DNA of 64,000 bases from Mannheimia glucosida (GCF_046267875.1 NZ_CP176502.1:1860001-1924000); one strand, 5' to 3'; counted from the first letter of the stretch, positions 15,136-23,818 are shown. The notes: a model not told the origin generated them from the sequence alone. A program made the numbers and translations.

Positions 15136-15753
15136 TTAAATTTTTGTATTAATAATGTAATGCTCGGCATGCTCTTTAATCTCTACTACTGCATTAATCC
15201 AACCATTAATATTGGAAATAAAATTATCCCAAGTACATTGAAGCATATATGAATAAGAGCATCCATTTGTTAAATATTCTGCTGGATATTCATACTTCAA
15301 ATTATTTCTATTATTTTTAATAATATTGAAATAGAAATTAGGCTGGTTAACATAGCTATAATTACCATATTGATCAGGTAAAGCCACTAATAAAATTGCA
15401 TTTCTCTTGCTTGTAGATAAGGCTCTCTTTTTATTCTTTAAAGAATACGAAATTTCCCAAGGAATCCATTGTTCATCTTCTGAACTCCATCGTTCTTTCA
15501 TATTTGGAGAAAGTAGCACTATGGTTACTGAGCTATCAAAAATTTTATCTGATAACTTGGTTTGAATTGTCTCATCTTTAAACTGAGCTAAACTTTCGTT
15601 ATCTTTTTCTCCTTTGTTAACATGAATACCATCTCTTTCCAGCTTATTTTGAAGAATATCAACATAATCACGTGCCGTTGCTTCTTTGTATGGTGATAAT
15701 CGTTTAACAGCATTATCACTATATTTATACGAAATAAAAATTTTACGCCCCAT
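15136..15753 (-). CDS. thsB1: Thoeris TIR sensor/cyclase, first ThsB
   Basis: TIR-like protein of the ThsB (DUF1863/MTH538) type: RKIFISYKYSDN at the N-terminus, then SVTIVLLSPNMKERW and WIPWEISYSLKNKKR with the catalytic-site Glu (about residue 100 from the start used here). I chose the ATG at 15753 (205 aa) because GGAG lies 6 bases upstream; an in-frame ATG at 15765 would add four residues. It is the first gene of the Thoeris cassette, 135 bases after the cas3 stop, same strand. A long C-terminal extension (about 120-205) has no recognised motif. A/T-rich, no uptake signal. Confidence 0.86.
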   Translation of the reverse strand: MGRKIFISYKYSDNAVKRLSPYKEATARDYVDILQNKLERDGIHVNKGEKDNESLAQFKDETIQTKLSDKIFDSSVTIVLLSPNMKERWSSEDEQWIPWEISYSLKNKKRALSTSKRNAILLVALPDQYGNYSYVNQPNFYFNIIKNNRNNLKYEYPAEYLTNGCSYSYMLQCTWDNFISNINGWINAVVEIKEHAEHYIINTKI

Positions 15754-15790
15754 AAAATTCTCCATTTTATTGTTCCCATAGAAATAAAAA

Positions 15791-15844
15791 TATCTGATTA
15801 AAATTCAGATGACCTTGAAAATAACAATATTATCTGATTAAAAT
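15791..15844. repeat. 14-bp direct repeat before thsB1
   Basis: TATCTGATTAAAAT occurs at 15791-15804 and 15831-15844, 40 bases apart. The first copy is extended into a small palindrome ATCTGA/TCAGAT (15792-15797 and 15805-15810). The repeat lies between cas3 and thsB1, downstream of a TATAAT box as read on the minus strand. Possible operator; no matching regulator is encoded nearby. Confidence 0.6.
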
Positions 15845-15873
15845 AATTTATCCCTCCTTCTATATATTCAAAA

Positions 15874-15879
15874 ATTATA
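15874..15879 (-). promoter_or_regulatory. Candidate -10 box for the Thoeris cassette
   Basis: Perfect TATAAT on the minus strand starting 9 bases after the cas3 stop codon. No good -35 (CAGTGT at 17 bases). It could give Thoeris and the downstream cas genes their own transcript. Confidence 0.4.
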
Positions 15880-15888
15880 TAATTACTT

Positions 15889-18177
15889 TTAAAAAACACT
15901 GTTCTCCGCCTCAAGAAAATCCACATTCTCCCAACTCAACCCTGCCACCTCATCATACAAATCCATTCCAATTAAGCAGTAAAACTGTTTGCCGAAGTTG
16001 GTTTCATTAATAGCTTCAACTCTGCCAGCGTTATAGAGTTCGGCTAATGCTTTTTCTGGTACTTGCACAATGTAAGGCTGGAGTTTTCTTAAAATACCGC
16101 CTACTTGATCCGCATAGCGTAAACGGTCAATAAGGTTTTCGGCTTCTTGGTCGAAAGGGATAATCACCGGAATTAAATGGCTTGTGATCATTCGGAAATC
16201 TTCTGCTATGTTTTGGAATGGGAAATTGAGGCTTTGCCCTGCATCGTGACACGCCTTTAAAATATTTGGCTTATCCAGCTCTTTTCCTTTAGCCTCATAA
16301 ACCGCTTGGAAATAATGATTGATTGCTTGCGGATTAAGTAGATCATCTGCGTGAACCTGAACCGTTGAACGCATACAGCCAGAAAGTAGCCCCAACTCTG
16401 GCGGAGCTTTCCACTGTTCTTCCGGTTGGAAAACCCAAACATTGCTTTCTACAGCTAAACGTTTTCCCTCTCGGTTGCAACGCCCTGCTGCTTGAGCCAC
16501 TGAATCTAGTCCTGCTTCAGCTCGCATAACCAGTGGGAAATCGACATCAACACCAGCTTCAATTAAAGAAGTGGCAATCACTCGGCAAGGTAGGTTTTGT
16601 TTTAGGCGAAGACGAATTTCAGTCAGCGTTTGTGAGCGGTGTTTGGCACACATTAGCGTGGTGAGGTGATAAGCTCCCTCTAACTGTTTCGCTGAATCAT
16701 ATAACGCTCGGGCATGACGGCGGTTATTCACGATTATCAGCATTTGTGGGTTATCTGCGAGTTTGCTTTGCAACTCCACATCTGTTTGAATACCGATATG
16801 CTTTACCGTAGTACGTTTCAATTTTTCAAAAAGTGCGGTTGGATTAGGGGCAATTTCTCGCACATTTTCAAATCCTTTATAAAAACCGTTCGCTTGATGA
16901 ATAGCAGGTTGTGTCGCTGTGCAAAGCACTACCGAACATTGATAATTGCGAGCTAATTCATCAATCGCAGCCATAATTGGGCGTAATAAATTCAACGGTA
17001 GCATTTGGGCTTCGTCCAAAATAATCACGCTGCCGGCGATGTTGTGCAATTTGCGGCAACGTGAAGAACGGTCGGCAAACAAACTTTCAAAGAATTGCAC
17101 TGCTGTGGTGACGACAATCGGTGCATCCCAATTTTCCGATGCCAATTTCAGCTTATCTCGGCTTGATTTATCAGGTAGGCTATCGTGATCAAAAGTGCTG
17201 TGATGCTCCAATACAGCCTCTTCTCCCAGCTCGCCAAAAGCTTTACGAAATTCCGCAGCATTTTGTTCAATAATGCTGGTAAACGGAATAACATAAATAA
17301 TGCGGCGTAAAGCATACTGTTTAGCATGCTCAAGGGCAAACGCCATTGAAGTAAAGGTTTTTCCTCCGCCCGTTGGCACAGTCAGAGAAAACAGGCCTGT
17401 TTCCTGTTTTGCTTGAGATACGGCATAATCCAAAATTTCACTCCGCAAGCGGTTTACTTCCGCTTTACGTTGCGCTTCCTGCGTATTAGGCGTTTGAATG
17501 GCAATTCGCTCCCTAAACTGTACAATAAATTGATTAAATTGCTGATGGAGTGCGGTTAAATTTGGGTAATGTCCTCGTTCAAGCGGTCTTTTTTCAAGAT
17601 TGGCATAAAAAGCTTCTGTATCAAGAAAATCCGCATCAACAAGGCAAGAATAGAGCATTCGGATAAAAAAGGCGTAAGAAAAGAAAGGTTCGTTTTTAGA
17701 AGGCTTTAACGGCGGTAAGGGCAATTTTTCAGGCAAATTAAGTTCCTGCTGCCAAATAGCGTCAAGTACCGGTAGATCTTTATGACCATAGCCAAATTGC
17801 TCTTGCAAACGTTGTGTGAGTGTAGAACGATTTTTCCCTTCTCCAGAACCATTTGCTAACCCAGCGTGGTGTCCTGCAATGCAAAACGCCATCATTTTGC
17901 CCAGAGGCCCCCAACGTTCCACTGCAATTTTTGCACCGGCAGTAGAGTGATTTACCCGTTCTCCGCCATGTAAACGCTTTTGGTAACGTTCACTATATTT
18001 GCCCAAATCGTGCAATAGCCCCGTGCAGCGAGCAATTTCTTGTGAAGCAAACGGCGCAGCAAATTCGGCGGCAAGCAAGCCAACATTATTGGCGTGGCTG
18101 AGTAAAGTTTGCCAATCTGAATGATCTGAAAGCTTCCCCGAATGGGCATAAAAAGACTGAATAGTATGTTCTTCCAT
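15889..18177 (-). CDS. cas3: CRISPR helicase-nuclease Cas3, type I-C
   Basis: Recruited by Cascade to unwind and shred target DNA. The N-terminal HD nuclease has His28 (SHAN), His56-Asp57 (LLHDLGKYSERYQ), His103-His104 (AGHHAG) and VDADFLD (180-186). The SF2 helicase has Walker A PTGGGKT (268-274), DEAQ (388-391) and the motif VI region QAAGRCNREG. The 762 aa length fits I-C. It is first in the operon. An H. influenzae-type uptake signal AAGTGCGGT (16831-16839) and an Apl-like one (TCAAGCGGTC near 17579) lie inside the gene. I found no convincing promoter in the 262 bp shared with ycaO. Confidence 0.97.
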   Translation of the reverse strand: MEEHTIQSFYAHSGKLSDHSDWQTLLSHANNVGLLAAEFAAPFASQEIARCTGLLHDLGKYSERYQKRLHGGERVNHSTAGAKIAVERWGPLGKMMAFCIAGHHAGLANGSGEGKNRSTLTQRLQEQFGYGHKDLPVLDAIWQQELNLPEKLPLPPLKPSKNEPFFSYAFFIRMLYSCLVDADFLDTEAFYANLEKRPLERGHYPNLTALHQQFNQFIVQFRERIAIQTPNTQEAQRKAEVNRLRSEILDYAVSQAKQETGLFSLTVPTGGGKTFTSMAFALEHAKQYALRRIIYVIPFTSIIEQNAAEFRKAFGELGEEAVLEHHSTFDHDSLPDKSSRDKLKLASENWDAPIVVTTAVQFFESLFADRSSRCRKLHNIAGSVIILDEAQMLPLNLLRPIMAAIDELARNYQCSVVLCTATQPAIHQANGFYKGFENVREIAPNPTALFEKLKRTTVKHIGIQTDVELQSKLADNPQMLIIVNNRRHARALYDSAKQLEGAYHLTTLMCAKHRSQTLTEIRLRLKQNLPCRVIATSLIEAGVDVDFPLVMRAEAGLDSVAQAAGRCNREGKRLAVESNVWVFQPEEQWKAPPELGLLSGCMRSTVQVHADDLLNPQAINHYFQAVYEAKGKELDKPNILKACHDAGQSLNFPFQNIAEDFRMITSHLIPVIIPFDQEAENLIDRLRYADQVGGILRKLQPYIVQVPEKALAELYNAGRVEAINETNFGKQFYCLIGMDLYDEVAGLSWENVDFLEAENSVF

Positions 18178-18399
18178 TTTATACCTTCAATATTTCTTTC
18201 CTAATACATACAATACTACCTCCAACCAGTTTCCCTGTATATACCCTAGATAATATTTTCTTAATCTAAATCAAACGTAAATTTCACTTGCAAAATTCAA
18301 GGAAAATTTGACCGCTTGTAATCATTTTTTCTAAGTTGTGAACTCTGTTCTTTCAGCAGAAATTTCACAAAAAATTTACTTATCTATGGGGATTTTTGC

Positions 18400-18405
18400 T
18401 AGAAT
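18400..18405 (+). promoter_or_regulatory. Candidate ycaO -10 box
   Basis: Extended -10 TGCTAGAAT 35 bases upstream of the ycaO ATG; the -35 is weak. An uptake signal (GACCGCTTGT) lies further upstream in this cas3/ycaO intergenic region. Confidence 0.4.
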
Positions 18406-18439
18406 GTTGCCATTTTTACGACAAGTTAAAGGTATTATA

Positions 18440-20203
18440 ATGTCAGAACAAACTTTTATTACCGGTAAAGATGCTGCACTTGAAGACAGCATTGCGACCT
18501 TTCAGCATAAATTAAAAACCTTAGGTTTTAATATTGAAGAAGCCTCTTGGTTAAACCCTGTGCCGAATGTGTGGTCGGTGCATATTCGTGATGCAGACTG
18601 CCCGCAATGTTTCTCTAACGGCAAAGGAGCCAGCAAAAAAGCAGCCCTTGCCTCAGCATTAGGTGAGTATTTTGAGCGTTTATCTACCAACTATTTCTGG
18701 GCAGATTTTTATTTAGGCCAAGAAATTGCTAATAGTGAATTTGTACATTATCCAACCGAAAAATGGTTCCCGATTGATGATGAAGCCATCCCCCCAATGG
18801 AGATGATGGACGAGTTTTTATGGGAATATTTTGATCCGAATGGTGAAATCACACCGGAATTATTGGTTGATTTGCAATCAGGGAATTATGAGCGTGGGAT
18901 TGTTACCCTACCTTACGTTCGCCAATCTGACAATGAAACGGTTTACATTCCGCAAAGTATTATCGGCAACTTATTTGTTTCAAACGGTATGTCGGCAGGC
19001 AATACAAAAAACGAAGCTCGAGTGCAGGGCTTATCCGAAGTGTTCGAGCGTTTTGTCAAAAACCGTATTATTACTGAGGCAATCAGCTTGCCGGAAATTC
19101 CGCAAAGTGTGATTGACGGTTATCCGACAATCAAAGCCTCTATCGAAAAACTAGAGCAAGAAGGCTTCCCAATTTTATGCTATGACGCGTCATTAGGCGG
19201 AGAATTTCCGGTTATTTGCGTGATTTTATTAAATCCGCAAAACGGTACTTGTTTTGCCTCTTTCGGTGCTCACCCGAATTTCCAAGTTGCGTTCGAGCGT
19301 ACTGTAACCGAACTATTACAGGGCCGTAGCTTAAAAGATTTAGATGTGTTTGCGCCGCCTTCATTTAATAATGAAGATGTGGCAGATCATGCGAACCTTG
19401 AGACACACTTTATTGATTCAAGCGGTCTAATTTCGTGGGATCTTTTCAAACGTGATGCGGATTATCCGTTCGTACATTGGGATTTCTCCGGCACAACGGA
19501 GCAAGAATTTAATAATATGATGGCGATTTTCAACAAGCATAATCAGCCTGTGTATATTATGGATTATGAGCATTTAGGCGTGTACGCTTGCCGTATTCTT
19601 GCACCGGGTATGTCGAATATCTATCCAAGCGATGATTTGGTCTATGCCAATAACAATATGGGTATGGATTGGCGTGAAATCTTATTAGATTTGCCACATT
19701 TCCATCACGATGCTGAAACTTACCAAGAACTGCTTGATGAATTAGATGAGCAAAGCATTGATGATTTAACCCGTGTGCGTGAATTTATTGGCGTGGTGGC
19801 AGAGAAAGGCTCTGCAATGCAAACATTGCGTATCGGTGAGCTTAAATCGATGCTGCATTTAGCTTTAGGTAACTTAGAGCAAGCGCTAGATTGGGCAAAC
19901 TGGGCAGCAAATATGAATGCAAGCGTATTCTCAGCAGAACGTAACAATTATTACCGCTGCTTAATCCAATCGATTGAGTTGTTCTTAGATGAAGAGCGTG
20001 AGGCAGAACAATATCGCATGGTATTTGAAAAAATGTACGGTAAACAAGCGGTTGAAGCTGCTTGGGGTGCAATCCAAGGCGGTAACCCGTTCCACGGTTT
20101 AACTGCATCGGACGAATCGCTTGAAAATATGACTGCACATCAGAAATTACTGAACGCTTATCGCAAAGTGCAAAAAGCGAAAGTAAATCCGATTGCGAGA
20201 TAA
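18440..20203 (+). CDS. ycaO: YcaO, RimO-associated S12 methylthiolation factor
   Basis: YcaO-domain ATP-grasp-like protein; E. coli YcaO supports RimO-dependent beta-methylthiolation of ribosomal protein S12. The start is set at the ATG at 18440 (587 aa), because TFITGKDAALEDSIATFQHKL and EEASWLNPVPNVWSVHIRDADCPQCFSNGKGASKKAAL align from memory with the E. coli N-terminus and AAAGG lies 8 bases upstream; an in-frame ATG further up would add 34 unmatched residues. The C-terminal TPR-like part is helical (EQALDWANWAANMNASVFS). It marks the right chromosomal border of the CRISPR locus. Confidence 0.92.
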   Translation: MSEQTFITGKDAALEDSIATFQHKLKTLGFNIEEASWLNPVPNVWSVHIRDADCPQCFSNGKGASKKAALASALGEYFERLSTNYFWADFYLGQEIANSEFVHYPTEKWFPIDDEAIPPMEMMDEFLWEYFDPNGEITPELLVDLQSGNYERGIVTLPYVRQSDNETVYIPQSIIGNLFVSNGMSAGNTKNEARVQGLSEVFERFVKNRIITEAISLPEIPQSVIDGYPTIKASIEKLEQEGFPILCYDASLGGEFPVICVILLNPQNGTCFASFGAHPNFQVAFERTVTELLQGRSLKDLDVFAPPSFNNEDVADHANLETHFIDSSGLISWDLFKRDADYPFVHWDFSGTTEQEFNNMMAIFNKHNQPVYIMDYEHLGVYACRILAPGMSNIYPSDDLVYANNNMGMDWREILLDLPHFHHDAETYQELLDELDEQSIDDLTRVREFIGVVAEKGSAMQTLRIGELKSMLHLALGNLEQALDWANWAANMNASVFSAERNNYYRCLIQSIELFLDEEREAEQYRMVFEKMYGKQAVEAAWGAIQGGNPFHGLTASDESLENMTAHQKLLNAYRKVQKAKVNPIAR

Positions 20204-20218
20204 TTTAGCCTTTATTAG

Positions 20219-20246
20219 GGATAGGCTCTGAGCCTATCCGTTTTTA
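20219..20246 (+). terminator. ycaO terminator
   Basis: 8-bp stem GGATAGGC/GCCTATCC, 5-base loop, followed by GTTTTTA. Confidence 0.85.
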
Positions 20247-20257
20247 TTGACATCTTT

Positions 20258-20276
20258 CGGGCAGGAACACTGCCCG
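20258..20276. repeat. REP-like palindrome
   Basis: CGGGCAG/CTGCCCG with a 5-base loop, followed by TCCTACA. Resembles units at 23901, 44328, 56116 and 57137 (GGGC...GCCC then CTAC or CTAA). Confidence 0.6.
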
Positions 20277-20297
20277 TCCTACAAATACATTTTAAAA

Positions 20298-21260
20298 ATG
20301 ATCGACTTCCGTCCTTTTTATCAACAAATTGCCACCTCGCCTCTTTCAGCTTGGCTGGAAACCCTTCCGTTGCAACTAAAACAATGGGAAAAAACCACCC
20401 ATGCTGACTATGCTAAATGGGCAAAAGTTGCAGATTTTTTACCAAATTCGACCTCTTGTATCAATCTAAAAGACAAGGTTGAGTCTATTCCAAGCAAGCC
20501 TTTATCTGAGGGCGAAATCAAGCAAATTACCCACCACTTAAAACAGCTTATGCCGTGGCGTAAAGGCCCTTATCACTTACACGGCATTCATATTGATACT
20601 GAATGGCGTTCAGACTTCAAATGGGATCGTGTTTTACCCCACCTTGCTCCACTTGCAGGCAGAACGATTTTAGACGTTGGTTGTGGTAGCGGTTATCATA
20701 TGTGGCGAATGGTGGGCGAAGGAGCAAAACTGGTGGTGGGCATTGACCCAACCGAGCTGTTCCTGTGCCAATTTGAGGCAGTGCGGAAACTCTTAGGGAA
20801 TGATAGACGGGCTAATCTGATTCCGCTTGGTATTGAGCAAATGCAACCGCTTGCTGCTTTTGATACCGTATTTTCAATGGGCGTACTTTATCATCGCAAA
20901 TCGCCACTTGACCATCTTTCCCAACTCAAAGCCCAATTAGTCAGAGGCGGTGAATTGGTGTTAGAAACGCTGGTGATTGATGGCGATATTAATGATGTTT
21001 TAGTGCCGGCTGATCGCTATGCGAAAATGAAAAATATCTATTTTATTCCTTCTGTTGCTGCACTCATTAATTGGCTGGAAAAAGTCGGGTTTAAAAACGT
21101 GCGTTGTGTTGATGAGGCAATTACGACACTCGAAGAACAGCGAAAAACCGATTGGTTGGAAAATGAAAGTTTGGTGGACTTTCTCGACCCGCTTGATCAC
21201 AGCAAAACCATTGAGGGCTACCCTGCTCCCAAACGGGCGGTTATTTTAGCGAATGCTTAA
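20298..21260 (+). CDS. cmoB: tRNA U34 carboxymethyltransferase CmoB
   Basis: Transfers the carboxymethyl group of carboxy-SAM to 5-hydroxyuridine 34, giving cmo5U in tRNAs. The SAM/Cx-SAM binding core is ILDVGCGSGYHMWRM; conserved blocks LMPWRKGPYHLHGIHIDTEWRSD and SMGVLYHRKSPLDHL follow E. coli CmoB closely from memory. I start at the ATG at 20298 (320 aa, MIDFRPFY, as in E. coli MIDF). An in-frame ATG at 20247 would add 17 residues encoded across a REP-like palindrome. Its cmoA partner is not in this window. Confidence 0.93.
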   Translation: MIDFRPFYQQIATSPLSAWLETLPLQLKQWEKTTHADYAKWAKVADFLPNSTSCINLKDKVESIPSKPLSEGEIKQITHHLKQLMPWRKGPYHLHGIHIDTEWRSDFKWDRVLPHLAPLAGRTILDVGCGSGYHMWRMVGEGAKLVVGIDPTELFLCQFEAVRKLLGNDRRANLIPLGIEQMQPLAAFDTVFSMGVLYHRKSPLDHLSQLKAQLVRGGELVLETLVIDGDINDVLVPADRYAKMKNIYFIPSVAALINWLEKVGFKNVRCVDEAITTLEEQRKTDWLENESLVDFLDPLDHSKTIEGYPAPKRAVILANA

Positions 21261-21280
21261 AATGCTAGTTTAAGAGAATA

Positions 21281-21310
21281 AAAAATCCGCATATCAAATG
21301 CGGATTTTTT
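21281..21310. terminator. Bidirectional terminator, cmoB / gyrB
   Basis: 12-bp stem AAAAATCCGCAT/ATGCGGATTTTT with a 5-base loop between convergent genes. Confidence 0.9.
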
Positions 21311-21312
21311 AA

Positions 21313-23745
21313 CTAAATATCTAACTGTGCATATAAGGCGTTAGTTTCAATGAAATCTCGGCGAGGTTCAACTTCATCGCCCATCAGCGTGCTGAAAAGT
21401 TTATCTGCCGCAATCGCATCGGTAATATTCACCTGTAGCATTTTGCGGGCCACCGGATCCATCGTGGTCTCCCATAATTGTTCCGGGTTCATCTCACCTA
21501 ACCCTTTATAGCGTTGAATCGTTAAGCCTTTACGAGACTCTTTCACCAACCAATCTAATGCTTCCGCAAAACTGCTGATTTCTTGGCGACGTTCTCCACG
21601 CACTACATAGGCGGAATCAGAGAGTAAATCGTTCAGCTCGTTGCCTAATGCCACAATACGAGCGTATTCATTACCGTTGATAAAGTTGTAATCTAAGCGA
21701 TAGGTGCTGTCCATACCGTGTGTAGTCACAATAATTTCCGGCTCATAAATTTGACGTTCTTCATTAAATAGCGTATTAATGCGGTAGAAACTGCCGCCCA
21801 CCTCTTTTGCCATCAATGTAGCGACAAATTGCTCGCTCCAAGCGGTCATATTTGCTTGATTTTTTGCAAATTCCACCGAAAGCGGTTTTGAATAAATTAA
21901 TTCGTTAAGCAATAATGTTGGGTAACGACGGCTTAAACGTTCAATTAATTTTTGTACGCCGTTATATTGGGCAATTAAGTTCTCTAACGCTACGCCACTT
22001 AAAGCTGGAGCATCTTCACTCACATATAAGCCTGCACCTTCTAATGCAATATCAATTTCATATTGCGACATTTCATCGTTATCTTGAATATAACGCTCTT
22101 GCTTGCCTTTTTTCACTTTATAAAGCGGTGGCTGTGCAATATAAATGTAGCCGTTTTCAATCAGCTCCGGCATTTGACGGTAGAAGAAAGTTAATAAAAG
22201 CGTACGAATATGCGCACCGTCCACGTCCGCATCGGTCATAATAATGATTTTATGGTAACGCAATTTTTCCAAATTATAATCATCACGCCCGATGCCTGTG
22301 CCTAAAGCGGTAATCAAGGTTGCTACTTCTTGTGAAGAAAGCATTTTGTCAAAGCGGGCTTTTTCCACGTTCAGAATTTTCCCTTTTAACGGCAGAATCG
22401 CTTGGTTTTTGCGATCACGTCCTTGTTTTGCCGAGCCACCGGCAGAGTCCCCCTCCACCAAGTACAGCTCTGATAATGCTGGATCTTTTTCCTGACAATC
22501 CGCTAATTTACCCGGTAAGCCACCTAAATCTAACGCCCCTTTACGGCGGGTCATTTCACGGGCTTTACGAGCTGCTTCTCTTGCACGGGCTGCATCAATA
22601 ATTTTGGTAACGATATTTTTTGCATCGTCCGGATTTTCGGCTAAATAGTCGGATAAAGCCTCATTCATTGAGCTTTCCACTGCTCCACGCACTTCTGACG
22701 ACACCAATTTATCTTTGGTTTGTGAGGAGAATTTCGGATCCGGCACTTTCACCGAAATCACCGCTACTAAACCTTCACGGGCATCATCACCTGAGGCATC
22801 AATGTTCGCATCGGCTTTTTTCAGTACCCCGCTGTTATCCATATAGTTTTTCAACGCACGGGTTAATGCCCCACGGAAACCAGCTAAGTGCGTACCACCA
22901 TCACGTTGTGGAATGTTATTGGTAAAGCAGTACACATTTTCATTATAGCTGTCATTCCACTGTAGGGAAATTTCTACGCCAATGCCGTCTTTCTCAGTGG
23001 TCAAATAGAATGGCGTATTGTGAATATGAGTTTTGCCTTCGTTTAAATACTCAACATAGGCTTTAATACCGCCCTCATATTTAAAATGCTCTTCTTTGCC
23101 GTCTCGCTCATCAATTAATTTAATCGAAACACCTGAGTTCAAAAATGATAGCTCACGCAAGCGTTTAGACAGAATTTTATATTCAAATTCGGTTTTATTT
23201 TTGAAAATATCCAAACTTGGCCAGAAGCGAACCGATGTCCCCGTTTTTTCGGTATTGCCGATAATCGCTAAAGGTGCATCAGGCTCACCTAAGCTATAGA
23301 ATTGCTCGTGAACGTGTCCTTCACGGCGAATGGTAAGTTGTAATTTAGAGGAAAGTGCATTCACTACCGATACGCCCACGCCGTGCAAACCGCCGGAAAC
23401 CTTATAGGAGTTATCGTCAAATTTACCACCTGCGTGAAGAACGGTCATAATGACTTCTGCTGCCGAAACGCCTTCTTCCGGGTGAATTCCCACCGGAATC
23501 CCGCGACCGTCATCTTGCACAGAAACCGAGTTATCAGAATGAATCGTGACAATAATGTCTTTACAATGCCCGGCTAATGCTTCGTCAATCGCATTATCAA
23601 CCACTTCAAACACCATATGGTGTAAGCCCGTACCGTCATCGGTATCGCCGATATACATTCCCGGGCGTTTACGCACCGCATCTAAGCCACGTAACACCTT
23701 AATACTGGAAGAATCATAACTTGTTGGTTGAGTTTGTTCAGACAT
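21313..23745 (-). CDS. gyrB: DNA gyrase subunit B
   Basis: ATPase and TOPRIM subunit of gyrase, which introduces negative supercoils with GyrA. The GHKL ATPase has FEVVDNAIDEALAGHC and GGLHGVGVSVVNALS. The TOPRIM part has EGDSAGGSAKQGRDR, PLKGKILNVEKA and DADVDGAHI with metal-binding Asp. The C-terminus keeps QRYKGLGEMNPEQLWETTM. 810 aa is typical. It stands apart from dnaA-dnaN-recF, as in other Pasteurellaceae. The promoter has a perfect extended -10. Confidence 0.98.
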   Translation of the reverse strand: MSEQTQPTSYDSSSIKVLRGLDAVRKRPGMYIGDTDDGTGLHHMVFEVVDNAIDEALAGHCKDIIVTIHSDNSVSVQDDGRGIPVGIHPEEGVSAAEVIMTVLHAGGKFDDNSYKVSGGLHGVGVSVVNALSSKLQLTIRREGHVHEQFYSLGEPDAPLAIIGNTEKTGTSVRFWPSLDIFKNKTEFEYKILSKRLRELSFLNSGVSIKLIDERDGKEEHFKYEGGIKAYVEYLNEGKTHIHNTPFYLTTEKDGIGVEISLQWNDSYNENVYCFTNNIPQRDGGTHLAGFRGALTRALKNYMDNSGVLKKADANIDASGDDAREGLVAVISVKVPDPKFSSQTKDKLVSSEVRGAVESSMNEALSDYLAENPDDAKNIVTKIIDAARAREAARKAREMTRRKGALDLGGLPGKLADCQEKDPALSELYLVEGDSAGGSAKQGRDRKNQAILPLKGKILNVEKARFDKMLSSQEVATLITALGTGIGRDDYNLEKLRYHKIIIMTDADVDGAHIRTLLLTFFYRQMPELIENGYIYIAQPPLYKVKKGKQERYIQDNDEMSQYEIDIALEGAGLYVSEDAPALSGVALENLIAQYNGVQKLIERLSRRYPTLLLNELIYSKPLSVEFAKNQANMTAWSEQFVATLMAKEVGGSFYRINTLFNEERQIYEPEIIVTTHGMDSTYRLDYNFINGNEYARIVALGNELNDLLSDSAYVVRGERRQEISSFAEALDWLVKESRKGLTIQRYKGLGEMNPEQLWETTMDPVARKMLQVNITDAIAADKLFSTLMGDEVEPRRDFIETNALYAQLDI

Positions 23746-23784
23746 TCTTATTCCTACTAATTTGAAATCGAAAAAATTGTGCCG

Positions 23785-23793
23785 ATTATAGCA
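23785..23793 (-). promoter_or_regulatory. gyrB extended -10
   Basis: TGCTATAAT on the minus strand about 40 bases upstream of the ATG; no good -35. Supercoil-sensitive gyr promoters often rely on the -10, so this fits. Confidence 0.55.
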
Positions 23794-23818
23794 GAAAAAT
23801 GCGTAAAAGTATCGTCAA

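Noticed and set aside
13125..15765. Prophage or transposon carrying the Thoeris cassette
   Set aside because: No integrase, transposase, terminal inverted repeats or target duplication found around either insert by eye.
18338..18439. Longer YcaO start
   Set aside because: The added 34 residues overlap the promoter region and do not match the family; the ATG at 18440 has a ribosome site.
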